The notes: a model not told the origin generated them from the letters alone. Shown: positions 1 through 6,719, numbered from the stretch's first letter. The stretch: DNA of 7,950 nt from Planctomycetaceae bacterium (GCA_031256755.1 JAIRPZ010000117.1:1-7950), one strand, 5' to 3'. A program made the numbers and translations.

Positions 1-150
1 CTTTCGGTATTGAAAGCCCGGTTTGGTAAAGTACCGAAAAATATTACCGAATCAGTGATGTCGTATTCCGACAAGATCGCCATCGAATCGTTAACCGTTT
101 CGGCGGCAACGTGCAAAACGCTCAAAGAATTTGCCGCCGGACTGAAATAA
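1..150 (+). CDS. C-terminal end of an unidentified protein (5' truncated)
   Basis: This is the last 49 codons of a plus-strand gene that starts before the window; it is open in frame 1 from base 1 and ends with TAA at 148-150. The tail contains ARFGKVPKNI, then a helical stretch with IESLTVSAATCKTLKEF. This pattern (RFG-xVP, then hydrophobic helices with L-xx-L and a final L-x-EF) resembles the C-terminal tail of Rpn/DUF4351-type nuclease or transposase-like proteins, where a short segment with RFG-x-VP and a closing 'sLxeF' is common. That match is from memory and covers only 49 residues, so it is a suggestion. There is no membrane segment and no signal for a domain with known activity. The reading frame itself is convincing because its composition is protein-like and it ends cleanly before an A/T-rich gap. 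Confidence 0.6.
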   Translation, partial: LSVLKARFGKVPKNITESVMSYSDKIAIESLTVSAATCKTLKEFAAGLK

Positions 151-339
151 CACACAAGACCTGCCCCGCAAAACAGGCGGTATAATTTAACCATATTGCC
201 TATTTTGCTTTTTGGAGCAAAAAAACCGCATTATTCAGGGGTTTACTCGCCGGAAACATCTGTCAAAGTGCTGCTCTTTGCGGTAAAATAACTGGCAGTA
301 TTGCCGTTTTTTACGGTGTGTTTTTTGTAGTCCGCTGCC
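151..339. other. Intergenic gap with weak promoter- and terminator-like elements
   Basis: No gene is seen in these 189 bases. A perfect TATAAT lies at 181-186, but no good -35 element is found 16-18 bases upstream, so a promoter for the RND gene is only possible. A small hairpin GGCA-GTAT-TGCC (294-305) is followed by a run of six T (307-312); it could end transcription of the upstream gene, but the four-base-pair stem is weak. A second short hairpin, CCGT-TTTTT-ACGG (304-316), overlaps it and precedes another T run (321-326). If the TATAAT is real, these T-rich hairpins would sit in the leader of the RND gene. No Shine-Dalgarno sequence precedes the ATG at 340. Confidence 0.35.
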
Positions 340-3093
340 ATGATGCGAAACAATTTTTTTATGCGGTACGGATTCCGCATTCTCGTTGTCATCTTTTTTT
401 TGCTGCCCTTCATTTTCATGGGAACAAACCGGACGTTCCAAAGCAACTCCAATAACGTTGCGGACTGGCTGCCGGATTCTTTTGCCGAAACAAGGCAGTA
501 TCAGGAATTTCTCCGCAGTTTTCCCTACGAGCGTTTTGTCGTGGTCAGTTGGAAGGGCTGCACAATGGACGATTCCCGGCTTGAAATGTTTGCCCAAAAA
601 CTTGTTCCCGGACAAACCATAGACAACATCGGACGCTGGGAAGAACAGCCGATCACCGCCGAAATAGACCCCAACGCTCCCGCTGCCGGAACAACTCCGC
701 CGGAAGAGAATCGTCATCAACAAGAGATTCCCATTGCCGTTGATGAAAATGTCCCGCCGAAGTATGCGTCCTATTTTAAGACCGTCATTACAGGACCGCG
801 TCTGTTCCGTCTTTTCAAAGATATGTACTCTGCCGAAGGTCCCGGCGGAGTCAATTTGACCGATGACGCAATTAAGCAGAAACTGCGTGGAATCCTCGTC
901 GGTCCCGACGGACAGAATACAGCACTTATTGTTACATTAACGCAGGAAGCCCCGCACGGAAAAAAACTGTCCGATGTGCTTGATGCCATTAAAGAAATCG
1001 GAAGAGAATGCGGTGTACATCCGCAAGTCAAAGAAGGAAACCGTTTTTTCCTCGTTGCATTTTTTCAGCAAATCGGAACGGTTATAAAAGAAATCATCTA
1101 CGGACGCAATCCGAATCTGGACGGCGTGATTATGGGCGGACCGCCGGTGGATAATGTCGCCATTACACAGGAAGGAGAACAAACACTAAAACGCCTCGCC
1201 GGTTTGTGCGGATTGATCGGTTTGGGATTGGCATGGCTCTGTTTTCGTGATTTCCGTTTAACGTTTTTCGTCTTCTGGACAGCCATTATCAGTGCCGGTG
1301 TTGCTCTTGCCAGCGTATCGTTTACCGGCGGAACATGCGATGCAATCCTGTTAAGCATGCCGGCATTGGTCTATGTACTGGCAATGTCCGGCGCAATTCA
1401 CCTGATTAACTATTATCATGATGCAGTGCGGGAAGGCGGTTTGGATATGGCACCGGAAAAAGCTGTCCGCCACGCATGGACCCCATGTCTTTTCGCCAAT
1501 ATCACGACCGCCATCGGATTGGGATCGCTGGCATTCAGCGGACTCATTCCGATCTCCAAATTCGGACTCTATTCCGCACTCGGCGTTTTGCTGCAACTGC
1601 TGCTGCTGTTCTATTATCTGCCGACACTGCTGTATTTTTATCCGTCCCATAAAATTGCTGCCCAACAAACACTGAACATCGAAAACAATTCCGCTATGCA
1701 GAAAATCTGGCACGTCTGGGGCGGATTGATGATCCGCTACTGCGGCATCGTTACGGTCGTTTGCTTTATCCTGATGATCTATTTCGGATTCGGTTTGTTA
1801 AACACAAAAACATCGGTCAAGATGATGCGGTTCTTTGCCGCCGATTCCGAAATCATTCACCACTATACATGGCTGGAAGAACATCTCGGACCGCTTGTCC
1901 CGATGGAAATTGTCGTCAAATTCGACAATGAACGGTGTCAGCAAATGAACACATTAGAGCGTCTCCGGTTAATCGCACAAATTGATCATGCACTTCGGAA
2001 TCAAAATGAAACACTCCGCACCAATATCGGCGGCGTAATTTCAGCGGTCACGATGACTCCGCTGCCGCCGAAACTTCACAAAAGCGGGAAAAAAGGACCC
2101 GCTCTGATTGTGGAAGAACGGGCAATGAATAAAACGATTGACAACAACCGCAGCGAACTTCGGGATTACATTGCCGTTGACGGCAATCTGTCTCTTGAAC
2201 CCGGCGAAGAACGGAGGAAAGCCCTCGATCAACTCGGCATCACTGCCGAAGATGCCGACCGATTGACCGCCGCAGGTATCGGCAACGTGCGGAAACTTGC
2301 CGATATACCGGACAACACGGAACTTGCCGGTATTTCATCGGAAGAAATGAAAACATTCCGGGAGAAAGCCGCACAATGGGAAAGAACTCACGGTTATGAT
2401 CTCTGGCGGATCAGTTTGCGGGTTTGGTCGCTGAAAAAAGATATTGATTACGCGCTGTTTATTAAAGATGTGAAAGATGTCGTTGATCCGATTGTGGCGG
2501 AAGCGAATCAAAAACAGCATTTTGACGTTCCGGCAATCGATGCTGTCTATACCGGAATGGTGCCGGTGGTCTATAAAACACAGCACGAACTGCTCAACGG
2601 ACTCGTATGGAGTTTCGGTTCATCGTTTATTCTCATTGGGATAACGATGGCGGTGATTCTGCGGAATTGGGCGGCGGGATTTCTTGCGATGATACCGAAC
2701 CTTTTTCCGGTTTTTATCGTGTTCGGATTTATGGGCTATTGCGGCATTCTGGTCGATGTCGGTACGATGATGACCGCAAGCGTGGCACTGGGAATTTCGG
2801 TAGACGATACGATTCATTTCTTAACATGGTTCCGGCATGGAATTGATATGAAAATGTCCAGAGCAACGGCAACGCGGTATGCGTATTCACGCTGCGCCAC
2901 CTCGATGTTCCAAACGTCCGTCATCGGCGGCTTGGGCTTATCGGCATTTGCTTTGAGTACGTTTACGCCGACACAGATGTTCGGCATAATGATGCTGGCG
3001 ATTTTAATGGTCGCCATGCTGGGCGATTTGATTTTCCTTGCCGCACTGCTGAACACACCGCTCGGACGCGTGTTTATGCCGAAAGAAAAATAA
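340..3093 (+). CDS. RND-superfamily exporter (HAE3/MMPL type) with a helix-hairpin-helix-like insert
   Basis: This 917-residue inner-membrane protein has classic RND topology. TM1 is at about residues 12-28, a first large periplasmic domain spans about 30-283, and TM2-TM6 follow at about 284-301, 308-328, 335-356, 385-402 and 408-432. TM7 is at about 467-487, a second periplasmic domain spans about 488-754, and TM8-TM12 end the chain. The motif GISVDDTIHF (818-827), with its acidic pair in TM10, is typical of the HAE3/MMPL branch and of proton-driven transport; the family moves hydrophobic molecules or lipids out of the inner membrane. Residues 628-680 of the second periplasmic domain look like a helix-hairpin-helix/DUF4332-type module (LGITAEDADRLTAAGI, then ELAGISSEEM), which is unexpected here. 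Residues about 100-140 are Pro/Glu-rich and probably a flexible loop. The first ATG (340) is used; ATGs at 343 and 361 are possible, and none has a Shine-Dalgarno sequence. No membrane-fusion or outer-membrane partner is nearby. The substrate is unknown; the UPF0104 gene 78 bases downstream suggests a lipid. Confidence 0.9.
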   Translation: MMRNNFFMRYGFRILVVIFFLLPFIFMGTNRTFQSNSNNVADWLPDSFAETRQYQEFLRSFPYERFVVVSWKGCTMDDSRLEMFAQKLVPGQTIDNIGRWEEQPITAEIDPNAPAAGTTPPEENRHQQEIPIAVDENVPPKYASYFKTVITGPRLFRLFKDMYSAEGPGGVNLTDDAIKQKLRGILVGPDGQNTALIVTLTQEAPHGKKLSDVLDAIKEIGRECGVHPQVKEGNRFFLVAFFQQIGTVIKEIIYGRNPNLDGVIMGGPPVDNVAITQEGEQTLKRLAGLCGLIGLGLAWLCFRDFRLTFFVFWTAIISAGVALASVSFTGGTCDAILLSMPALVYVLAMSGAIHLINYYHDAVREGGLDMAPEKAVRHAWTPCLFANITTAIGLGSLAFSGLIPISKFGLYSALGVLLQLLLLFYYLPTLLYFYPSHKIAAQQTLNIENNSAMQKIWHVWGGLMIRYCGIVTVVCFILMIYFGFGLLNTKTSVKMMRFFAADSEIIHHYTWLEEHLGPLVPMEIVVKFDNERCQQMNTLERLRLIAQIDHALRNQNETLRTNIGGVISAVTMTPLPPKLHKSGKKGPALIVEERAMNKTIDNNRSELRDYIAVDGNLSLEPGEERRKALDQLGITAEDADRLTAAGIGNVRKLADIPDNTELAGISSEEMKTFREKAAQWERTHGYDLWRISLRVWSLKKDIDYALFIKDVKDVVDPIVAEANQKQHFDVPAIDAVYTGMVPVVYKTQHELLNGLVWSFGSSFILIGITMAVILRNWAAGFLAMIPNLFPVFIVFGFMGYCGILVDVGTMMTASVALGISVDDTIHFLTWFRHGIDMKMSRATATRYAYSRCATSMFQTSVIGGLGLSAFALSTFTPTQMFGIMMLAILMVAMLGDLIFLAALLNTPLGRVFMPKEK

Positions 3094-3121
3094 AATTGTT
3101 CTGAAACTGAATATCCGCCAC

Positions 3122-3170
3122 CGGATTGCCGATAATGCTGTGATCAGTTCCGGCGTTGCTGGCAAATCCG
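3122..3170 (+). promoter_or_regulatory. Leader hairpin just before the UPF0104 start codon
   Basis: CGGATTGCC (3122-3130) can pair with GGCAAATCCG (3161-3170), leaving one bulged A. Inside it AATGC (3134-3138) pairs with GCGTT (3153-3157, one G-U pair), separated by a symmetric three-by-three internal loop. The hairpin ends one base before the ATG at 3172, so a folded RNA would crowd the start site. It has no following T run, so it is not a standard terminator. Control of translation of the second gene, or protection of an mRNA end after processing, are possible roles; these are inferences. Confidence 0.4.
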
Positions 3171-3171
3171 T

Positions 3172-4230
3172 ATGGGTAAGAAAAAAAAAGGTAAGCAAGA
3201 AAAAGGTCAGAAAGCAAAAAAAACGATACGTGGCACGTCTTCCGGCACACGGTCTTCCGTATGGAATAAGAAAAATCTGCTTTTCGCTCTCAAAATTTTT
3301 GTCATTCTTGTTGTCTGCTTCTGGATATGCCGCAAACTTTATTTTGCTTGGGATGTCGTCCAAAAAATATCATGGCAGCCCGATTATGGTCTGCTGGCAT
3401 TTGCCGGCTTATGTTATGCCGCTGCTTATATTCCCGCCGCTTTTTTCTGGCGGCTGTCTATGCAGTCGCTCGGACAAACGCCCGGTCTTTATGAAACATT
3501 GCGGGCTTATTACATCGGGCATCTCGGCAAATATGTTATCGGCAAGGCGTTTGTGCTGATTATCCGTTCCGGTCTGCTGGATCACAGCCGGACAACCCTT
3601 TCCGCATCTGCCGCTTCGGTCTTTTTGGAAACCATGACGATGATGGCAGTCGGTGCTTTTGCCGCCGCCGTTATGGTTCTTTATTGCGGAATCAGCGTGC
3701 AGGAATACAGCAGCGGGTTCATTGCTCTTGCGGCAGCAGGCGTTGCGGCGGCGACAATGCTGCCGATTCTGCCGCCTGTCTTGCGGTTTGCTGCCAAGTT
3801 TGTTGCCAAAAAGTATCAGGACGAAATCGGAAGATTGCGGTTCAGAACCCTCGCTGTCGGCTGGCTGCTGAACATTCCCGTTTGGATAATGCTCGGTGTA
3901 TTCCTCTGGCTGACAATGCTCGGTTTCGGCATGAAGAGCGAATCTCCTCTTGCGGAAATTCCTTTTTGTATTCTCGTTGCTTCGATTGCGGTTGTCCTCG
4001 GTTTTATTTCGATGCTGCCAGCCGGTCTCGGTGCCAGAGAAGTGGTGATGGCACTCATTTTGACGCAGTATATTCTGCAACATCCTATTTTGCCGCTGCC
4101 GGAACCGGAAAAAACGGATCCCAAGCAATGGGCGGAATTGCAGGCACTGGTCATCGTTGCATTGCAGCGGGTGATTTCCATCGCTGCCGAACTTGCCGTT
4201 GCGGCATGTTTTTGGAAAAAACGAGTGTGA
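3172..4230 (+). CDS. UPF0104 / LPG-synthase-type integral membrane protein (PF03706-like)
   Basis: This 352-residue polytopic protein has a very Lys-rich cytoplasmic start (residues 3-17) followed by about seven or eight membrane segments, the first near residues 36-53 and the second near 74-93. Two family signatures are visible: a GKYVIGK segment (119-125), matching the usual 'GKYiPGK' site, and LPAGLGARE (282-290), matching the usual 'P-x-GlG-x-RE' loop. The family includes the flippase-like membrane part of MprF, AglD-type proteins and HpnL of hopanoid clusters; members are linked to lipid or lipid-carrier handling in the cytoplasmic membrane. There is no C-terminal synthase domain, so it is the membrane part alone. 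The start at 3172 is the only sensible one: an in-frame stop lies about 40 bases upstream with no ATG, GTG or TTG between, and no Shine-Dalgarno sequence is seen. It follows the RND gene on the same strand and is probably co-transcribed. Its fourth to sixth codons form a run of nine A. The exact substrate cannot be told. Confidence 0.85.
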   Translation: MGKKKKGKQEKGQKAKKTIRGTSSGTRSSVWNKKNLLFALKIFVILVVCFWICRKLYFAWDVVQKISWQPDYGLLAFAGLCYAAAYIPAAFFWRLSMQSLGQTPGLYETLRAYYIGHLGKYVIGKAFVLIIRSGLLDHSRTTLSASAASVFLETMTMMAVGAFAAAVMVLYCGISVQEYSSGFIALAAAGVAAATMLPILPPVLRFAAKFVAKKYQDEIGRLRFRTLAVGWLLNIPVWIMLGVFLWLTMLGFGMKSESPLAEIPFCILVASIAVVLGFISMLPAGLGAREVVMALILTQYILQHPILPLPEPEKTDPKQWAELQALVIVALQRVISIAAELAVAACFWKKRV

Positions 4231-4258
4231 TGCCGCTCCGGCGGAAAACCGCATCACA
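4216..4258 (-). terminator. Terminator of the hydrogenase gene, shared with the convergent gene end
   Basis: TGTGATGC (4226-4233) and GCATCACA (4251-4258) form a perfect eight-base-pair inverted repeat around a 17-base loop, which itself can form a small GCGG/CCGC hairpin. Read on the minus strand, the stem is followed by CTCG and six T (complement of 4216-4221), the layout of a Rho-independent terminator for the hydrogenase mRNA. On the plus strand the sequence after the stem has no strong T run, so termination of the UPF0104 mRNA would be weaker. The stem carries both stop codons: TGA of the plus gene (4228-4230) and TGA of the minus gene (4254-4256). Confidence 0.6.
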
Positions 4259-5987
4259 TCAGCGTTTCCCGTTTATGGTAATGCGTATGGAGCAGATCGT
4301 GCGCCTTGTGCGAATTCGGTTCGCCGAAGAATTCCTTGTAAATCCTGATGATTTCAGGATTGGCATGACTTGTCCGCAGGGCTTCCGTTTCGTCAATGTG
4401 ATACAAACTCTGCGTGCGGATTTTTACTTTACCGATGTCTGTTCCGTACGGCTGCCCGCCGCCGCCGACACAACCGCCCGGACACGTCATCACTTCGACA
4501 AAATGAATGTCCCGCTTTTCTCCGGCGTTGATCTGATCCAGTAATTTTCTTGCATTGCCCAGACCATTCACGACAGCAACGCCGACATTCAAACCGGCGA
4601 TGTCGACATGGGCTTCCTTAATTCCGTTCAAGCCGCGTACCGCCTCAACTTTCAAGTCGGAAAGTTCTCCGCCGGTGATAAATTTATACGCCGTCCGTAC
4701 GGCTGCTTCCATAACTCCGCCGGTCGCACCGAAAATTTTACCGGCGGTGCTGCGGATACCAAAAGGCGAATCGGCAGGTTCCGGCGACAAATGGCGGACA
4801 TCAAGATTGAACCGGCGGATCAACTGGGCAAGTTCCCGCGTGGTCAGGACGGCATCAACATCCCGATAGCCGTCTCTGCCGAGTTCCGGTCGGCTCGCTT
4901 CAAACTTTTTTGCCGTGCAGGGCATCACCGAAACGCTATAAATCTTTTTCGGATCGAGACCTTTTTTGCCGGCGTAAAATGTTTTGATGACTGCTCCTAA
5001 CATTCCCTGCGGACTTTTGCAGGTCGAAAGATTCGGAATGTTTTGCGGATAGAATGTTTCCACGTACTTAATCCAGCCGGGTGAACAACTTGTGAACATC
5101 GGCAGCACGCCGCCGTTTTTAACGCGGTGAACAAGTTCCGTGGCTTCTTCCATAATCGTTAAGTCGGCACTGAAACTGGTATCGAAAACGGCATCGAAAC
5201 CGAGTTGCCGGAGTGCGGCGTGCATCACTCCCATTACGTCGGTTCCTGCGGGAAAACCGAATTCTTCGCCGAGCGCAATCGACACGGACGGTGCATGCTG
5301 CACGACGACGTGCTGACTCGGATCACGCAGCGCACCCAGTACCCGATCAATATGGGATTTGGCAACCAATGCGCCGGTCGGACATGCCGCGACGCACTGC
5401 CCGCAATTGACACAACTCGACACATTCAGACCGGCATCGAAAGCCGTTCCGATGATTGTTTTGGAACTTCGGTTGACGAAATCAATGCAGGCGACATGCT
5501 GAATTTCTTCACAAACCCGGACGCACTTTCCGCATTTGATGCATTTTCCGGGATCGCGGACAATGGATTCGCCGGACGAATCAACCGGATAAGTGCTTCG
5601 CTGACCGACATACCGCCGCTGCCGGATACCGAAGGATTCCGCAAGTTTGCGGAGTTCGCAGTTCCGATTCCGCTCGCAGAAAAGACAGTCGTCTGGATGA
5701 TCGGCAAGGAGCAGTTCAACGATGGTTCTCCGGGCGGCAACGACGCGGTCGGAATGGGTTTTGACTTTCATACCGGCAGCGACCGGAAAAGCGCAACTGG
5801 GAACGAGTGCGCGCTGCCCTTCGACTTCGACCACACAGATACGGCAAGCACCGGCAGGAGGCAGTCCTTCATAGCGGCACAGAGTCGGCACATCAATTCC
5901 GATTCGGCACAGGGCGGTGAGCAGGGGTTCGCCTTGAACGGCATCCACCTGACGGCTATTGACTTCGATTTTGACGGGAACGGACAT
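4254..5987 (-). CDS. [FeFe] hydrogenase, large modular catalytic subunit (group A-like)
   Basis: This cytoplasmic enzyme interconverts protons and H2. The chosen ATG (5987) gives 577 residues, close to the 574 of clostridial CpI; an in-frame GTG 14 codons upstream is less likely. The iron-sulfur sites are in family order: a plant-type [2Fe-2S] site (C37, C48, C51, C65), a His-ligated [4Fe-4S] site (H97, C101, C104, C110), and two [4Fe-4S] ferredoxin motifs (C149/152/155/159 and C192/195/198/202). The catalytic H-cluster domain fills the rest. Its L2 motif MPCTAKKFEA (355-364) and L3 motif MTCPGGCVGGGGQP (500-513) are intact, with ligands C357, C502 and C506. The L1 motif reads TSCSPGW (299-305): the proton-transfer Cys (C301) is kept, but the usual ligand Cys is Ser302, and an extra Cys323 lies nearby. 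There is no C-terminal thioredoxin-like extension. No HydE/F/G maturase or NuoE/F-like partner is visible, so it may act alone with ferredoxin or pair with subunits encoded elsewhere. A fermentative electron-disposal role is likely. Confidence 0.95.
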   Translation of the reverse strand: MSVPVKIEVNSRQVDAVQGEPLLTALCRIGIDVPTLCRYEGLPPAGACRICVVEVEGQRALVPSCAFPVAAGMKVKTHSDRVVAARRTIVELLLADHPDDCLFCERNRNCELRKLAESFGIRQRRYVGQRSTYPVDSSGESIVRDPGKCIKCGKCVRVCEEIQHVACIDFVNRSSKTIIGTAFDAGLNVSSCVNCGQCVAACPTGALVAKSHIDRVLGALRDPSQHVVVQHAPSVSIALGEEFGFPAGTDVMGVMHAALRQLGFDAVFDTSFSADLTIMEEATELVHRVKNGGVLPMFTSCSPGWIKYVETFYPQNIPNLSTCKSPQGMLGAVIKTFYAGKKGLDPKKIYSVSVMPCTAKKFEASRPELGRDGYRDVDAVLTTRELAQLIRRFNLDVRHLSPEPADSPFGIRSTAGKIFGATGGVMEAAVRTAYKFITGGELSDLKVEAVRGLNGIKEAHVDIAGLNVGVAVVNGLGNARKLLDQINAGEKRDIHFVEVMTCPGGCVGGGGQPYGTDIGKVKIRTQSLYHIDETEALRTSHANPEIIRIYKEFFGEPNSHKAHDLLHTHYHKRETLM

Positions 5988-6061
5988 ATTGATATTTTTT
6001 GCGGTTTTCAGGCAACCGGTGATCGGCACCGGAAATCGTTATGGACGGCAGCCTCGCTAAC

Positions 6062-6090
6062 ATTGTGAATAGTCAAAAGCCATTTGTCAA
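6062..6090 (-). promoter_or_regulatory. Candidate hydrogenase promoter
   Basis: On the minus strand a perfect TTGACA (-35, complement of 6085-6090) is followed after 17 bases by CACAAT (-10, complement of 6062-6067, four of six matches to TATAAT). Transcription would start near 6055, giving a leader of about 65-70 bases before the ATG at 5987. The -35 element overlaps the stop codon of maf. The spacing is ideal and the -35 perfect, but the weak -10 suggests that an activator may be needed. Confidence 0.45.
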
Positions 6091-6095
6091 TAGTC
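6065..6095. repeat. Operator-like direct repeat over the hydrogenase promoter
   Basis: GTGAATAGTC (6065-6074) and GTCAATAGTC (6086-6095) match in nine of ten bases and start 21 bases apart, two turns of the helix. One copy overlaps the -10 and the other the -35 of the candidate hydrogenase promoter, a common layout for a regulator binding two sites on one face of DNA. The first copy also overlaps TTGTGAA (6063-6069), which equals one half of a Rex site, but the second half-site is missing. Confidence 0.4.
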
Positions 6096-6719
6096 CGTCA
6101 ACTGACGGTACATTTGCAGAAACAGTTCCATCGGCAGTCCGACTACGTTGGATTCGCTCCCGGAACGAATCTGTATCCAGTGATTGCCGTCCTGATACCC
6201 GAATCCGCCCGCTTTGCCCTTCCACTGTCCGGTATCAAGATAGGTTTCGATTTGCTGTGCCGAAATCCGTTCCATCACCAGTTCAGTCCATTCGGTTTGC
6301 AGCATCGTTTTTGCCGTTTGTCCCTGTTCCCTTTTTATCAGGCAAATACCGCTTAAAACGAAATGAATTTGTCCGCTTAACTGCCGCAGCATGTTTCGGG
6401 CATCGTCCCTGTCCGCCGGTTTTTCAAGAATGTTCCATTGCGTAACCTCTTCGGCAAGGGCGTTGCGGCCTAATACAATCGTATCGCAACTCAAAATGAT
6501 CCCGTTTCCGACTTTTCCGGCAACATTTTTTCCTTTTTGCAAAGCAAGACGGCGGACATAATTCTCCGACCGTTCGTCCGGCAGATGTCCGTCTTCGGCA
6601 TCCGCATCCGGCCGCATCACTTCAAAGGACAATCCGGCTTCGGCAAGCAATTGCCGCCGCCTCGGCGAACCGCTGGCAAGAATAAGCGGAAAAACAGGCG
6701 GTTCACTATCGGACGACAT
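6087..6719 (-). CDS. maf: Maf-family nucleoside triphosphate pyrophosphatase
   Basis: This 210-residue cytoplasmic enzyme belongs to the Maf/HAM1-like fold that hydrolyses nucleoside triphosphates to monophosphates and pyrophosphate, and so cleans modified or non-canonical nucleotides from the pool. Family motifs are all present: the phosphate-binding LASGSPRRRQLL (14-25), SENYVRRLA (51-59), the catalytic Asp in SCDTIVLG (77-84, D79), EKP-x-D..A..ML..LSG (99-116) with H119 and SG (123-124), and the C-terminal GKAGGFGYQD (168-177) plus GSESNVVGLPME (187-198). Length is normal for the family. I chose the ATG at 6719 because the upstream nuclease stop (TAG, 6721-6723) is one base away, giving TAG-T-ATG, which suggests translational coupling; an ATG at 6752 and a GTG at 6794 would add residues before the conserved start and overlap the nuclease. 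Whether it prefers dTTP/UTP (YhdE-like) or m7GTP (YceF-like) cannot be decided by eye. Confidence 0.93.
   Translation of the reverse strand: MSSDSEPPVFPLILASGSPRRRQLLAEAGLSFEVMRPDADAEDGHLPDERSENYVRRLALQKGKNVAGKVGNGIILSCDTIVLGRNALAEEVTQWNILEKPADRDDARNMLRQLSGQIHFVLSGICLIKREQGQTAKTMLQTEWTELVMERISAQQIETYLDTGQWKGKAGGFGYQDGNHWIQIRSGSESNVVGLPMELFLQMYRQLTDY
6095..6108. repeat. Perfect inverted repeat upstream of the hydrogenase -35
   Basis: CCGTCA (6095-6100) and TGACGG (6103-6108) form a perfect six-base-pair palindrome with a two-base spacer, inside the last codons of maf and only four bases upstream of the TTGACA element. With such a short spacer it is better suited to a dimeric DNA-binding protein than to an RNA hairpin, and no T run follows on the minus strand, so a maf terminator is not favoured. 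Confidence 0.35.

Noticed and set aside
203..222. Hairpin TTTTGCT-TTTTGG-AGCAAAA as a terminator
   Set aside because: The stem is A/T-rich and is followed by A, not T, on the plus strand; on the minus strand no T run follows either.
235..723. A 162-codon minus-strand open frame over the start of the RND gene
   Set aside because: It is antisense to TM1 and the first periplasmic domain of the RND protein and shows no domain or signal of its own.
3409..4257. A 282-codon minus-strand open frame opposite the UPF0104 gene
   Set aside because: The translation is rich in Cys, His, Asn and Arg with no domain pattern, while the plus strand has clear membrane segments and family motifs.
3684..4544. 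A 286-codon plus-strand open frame running across both convergent gene ends
   Set aside because: It overlaps two well-supported genes out of frame, crosses their shared terminator, and its composition is not protein-like.
5988..6029. N-terminal extension of the hydrogenase from an in-frame GTG
   Set aside because: It adds 14 residues before the conserved ferredoxin domain; the ATG at 5987 fits the length of known enzymes and neither start has a Shine-Dalgarno sequence.
5205..6068. A 287-codon plus-strand open frame opposite the hydrogenase gene
   Set aside because: It lies antisense to an unmistakable hydrogenase; its translation has no recognisable domain and its length follows from the codon use of the real gene.
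6063..6080. A Rex-binding site upstream of the hydrogenase
   Set aside because: Only the half-site TTGTGAA is present; the expected TTCACAA four bases further is missing, so I keep it only as a remark.
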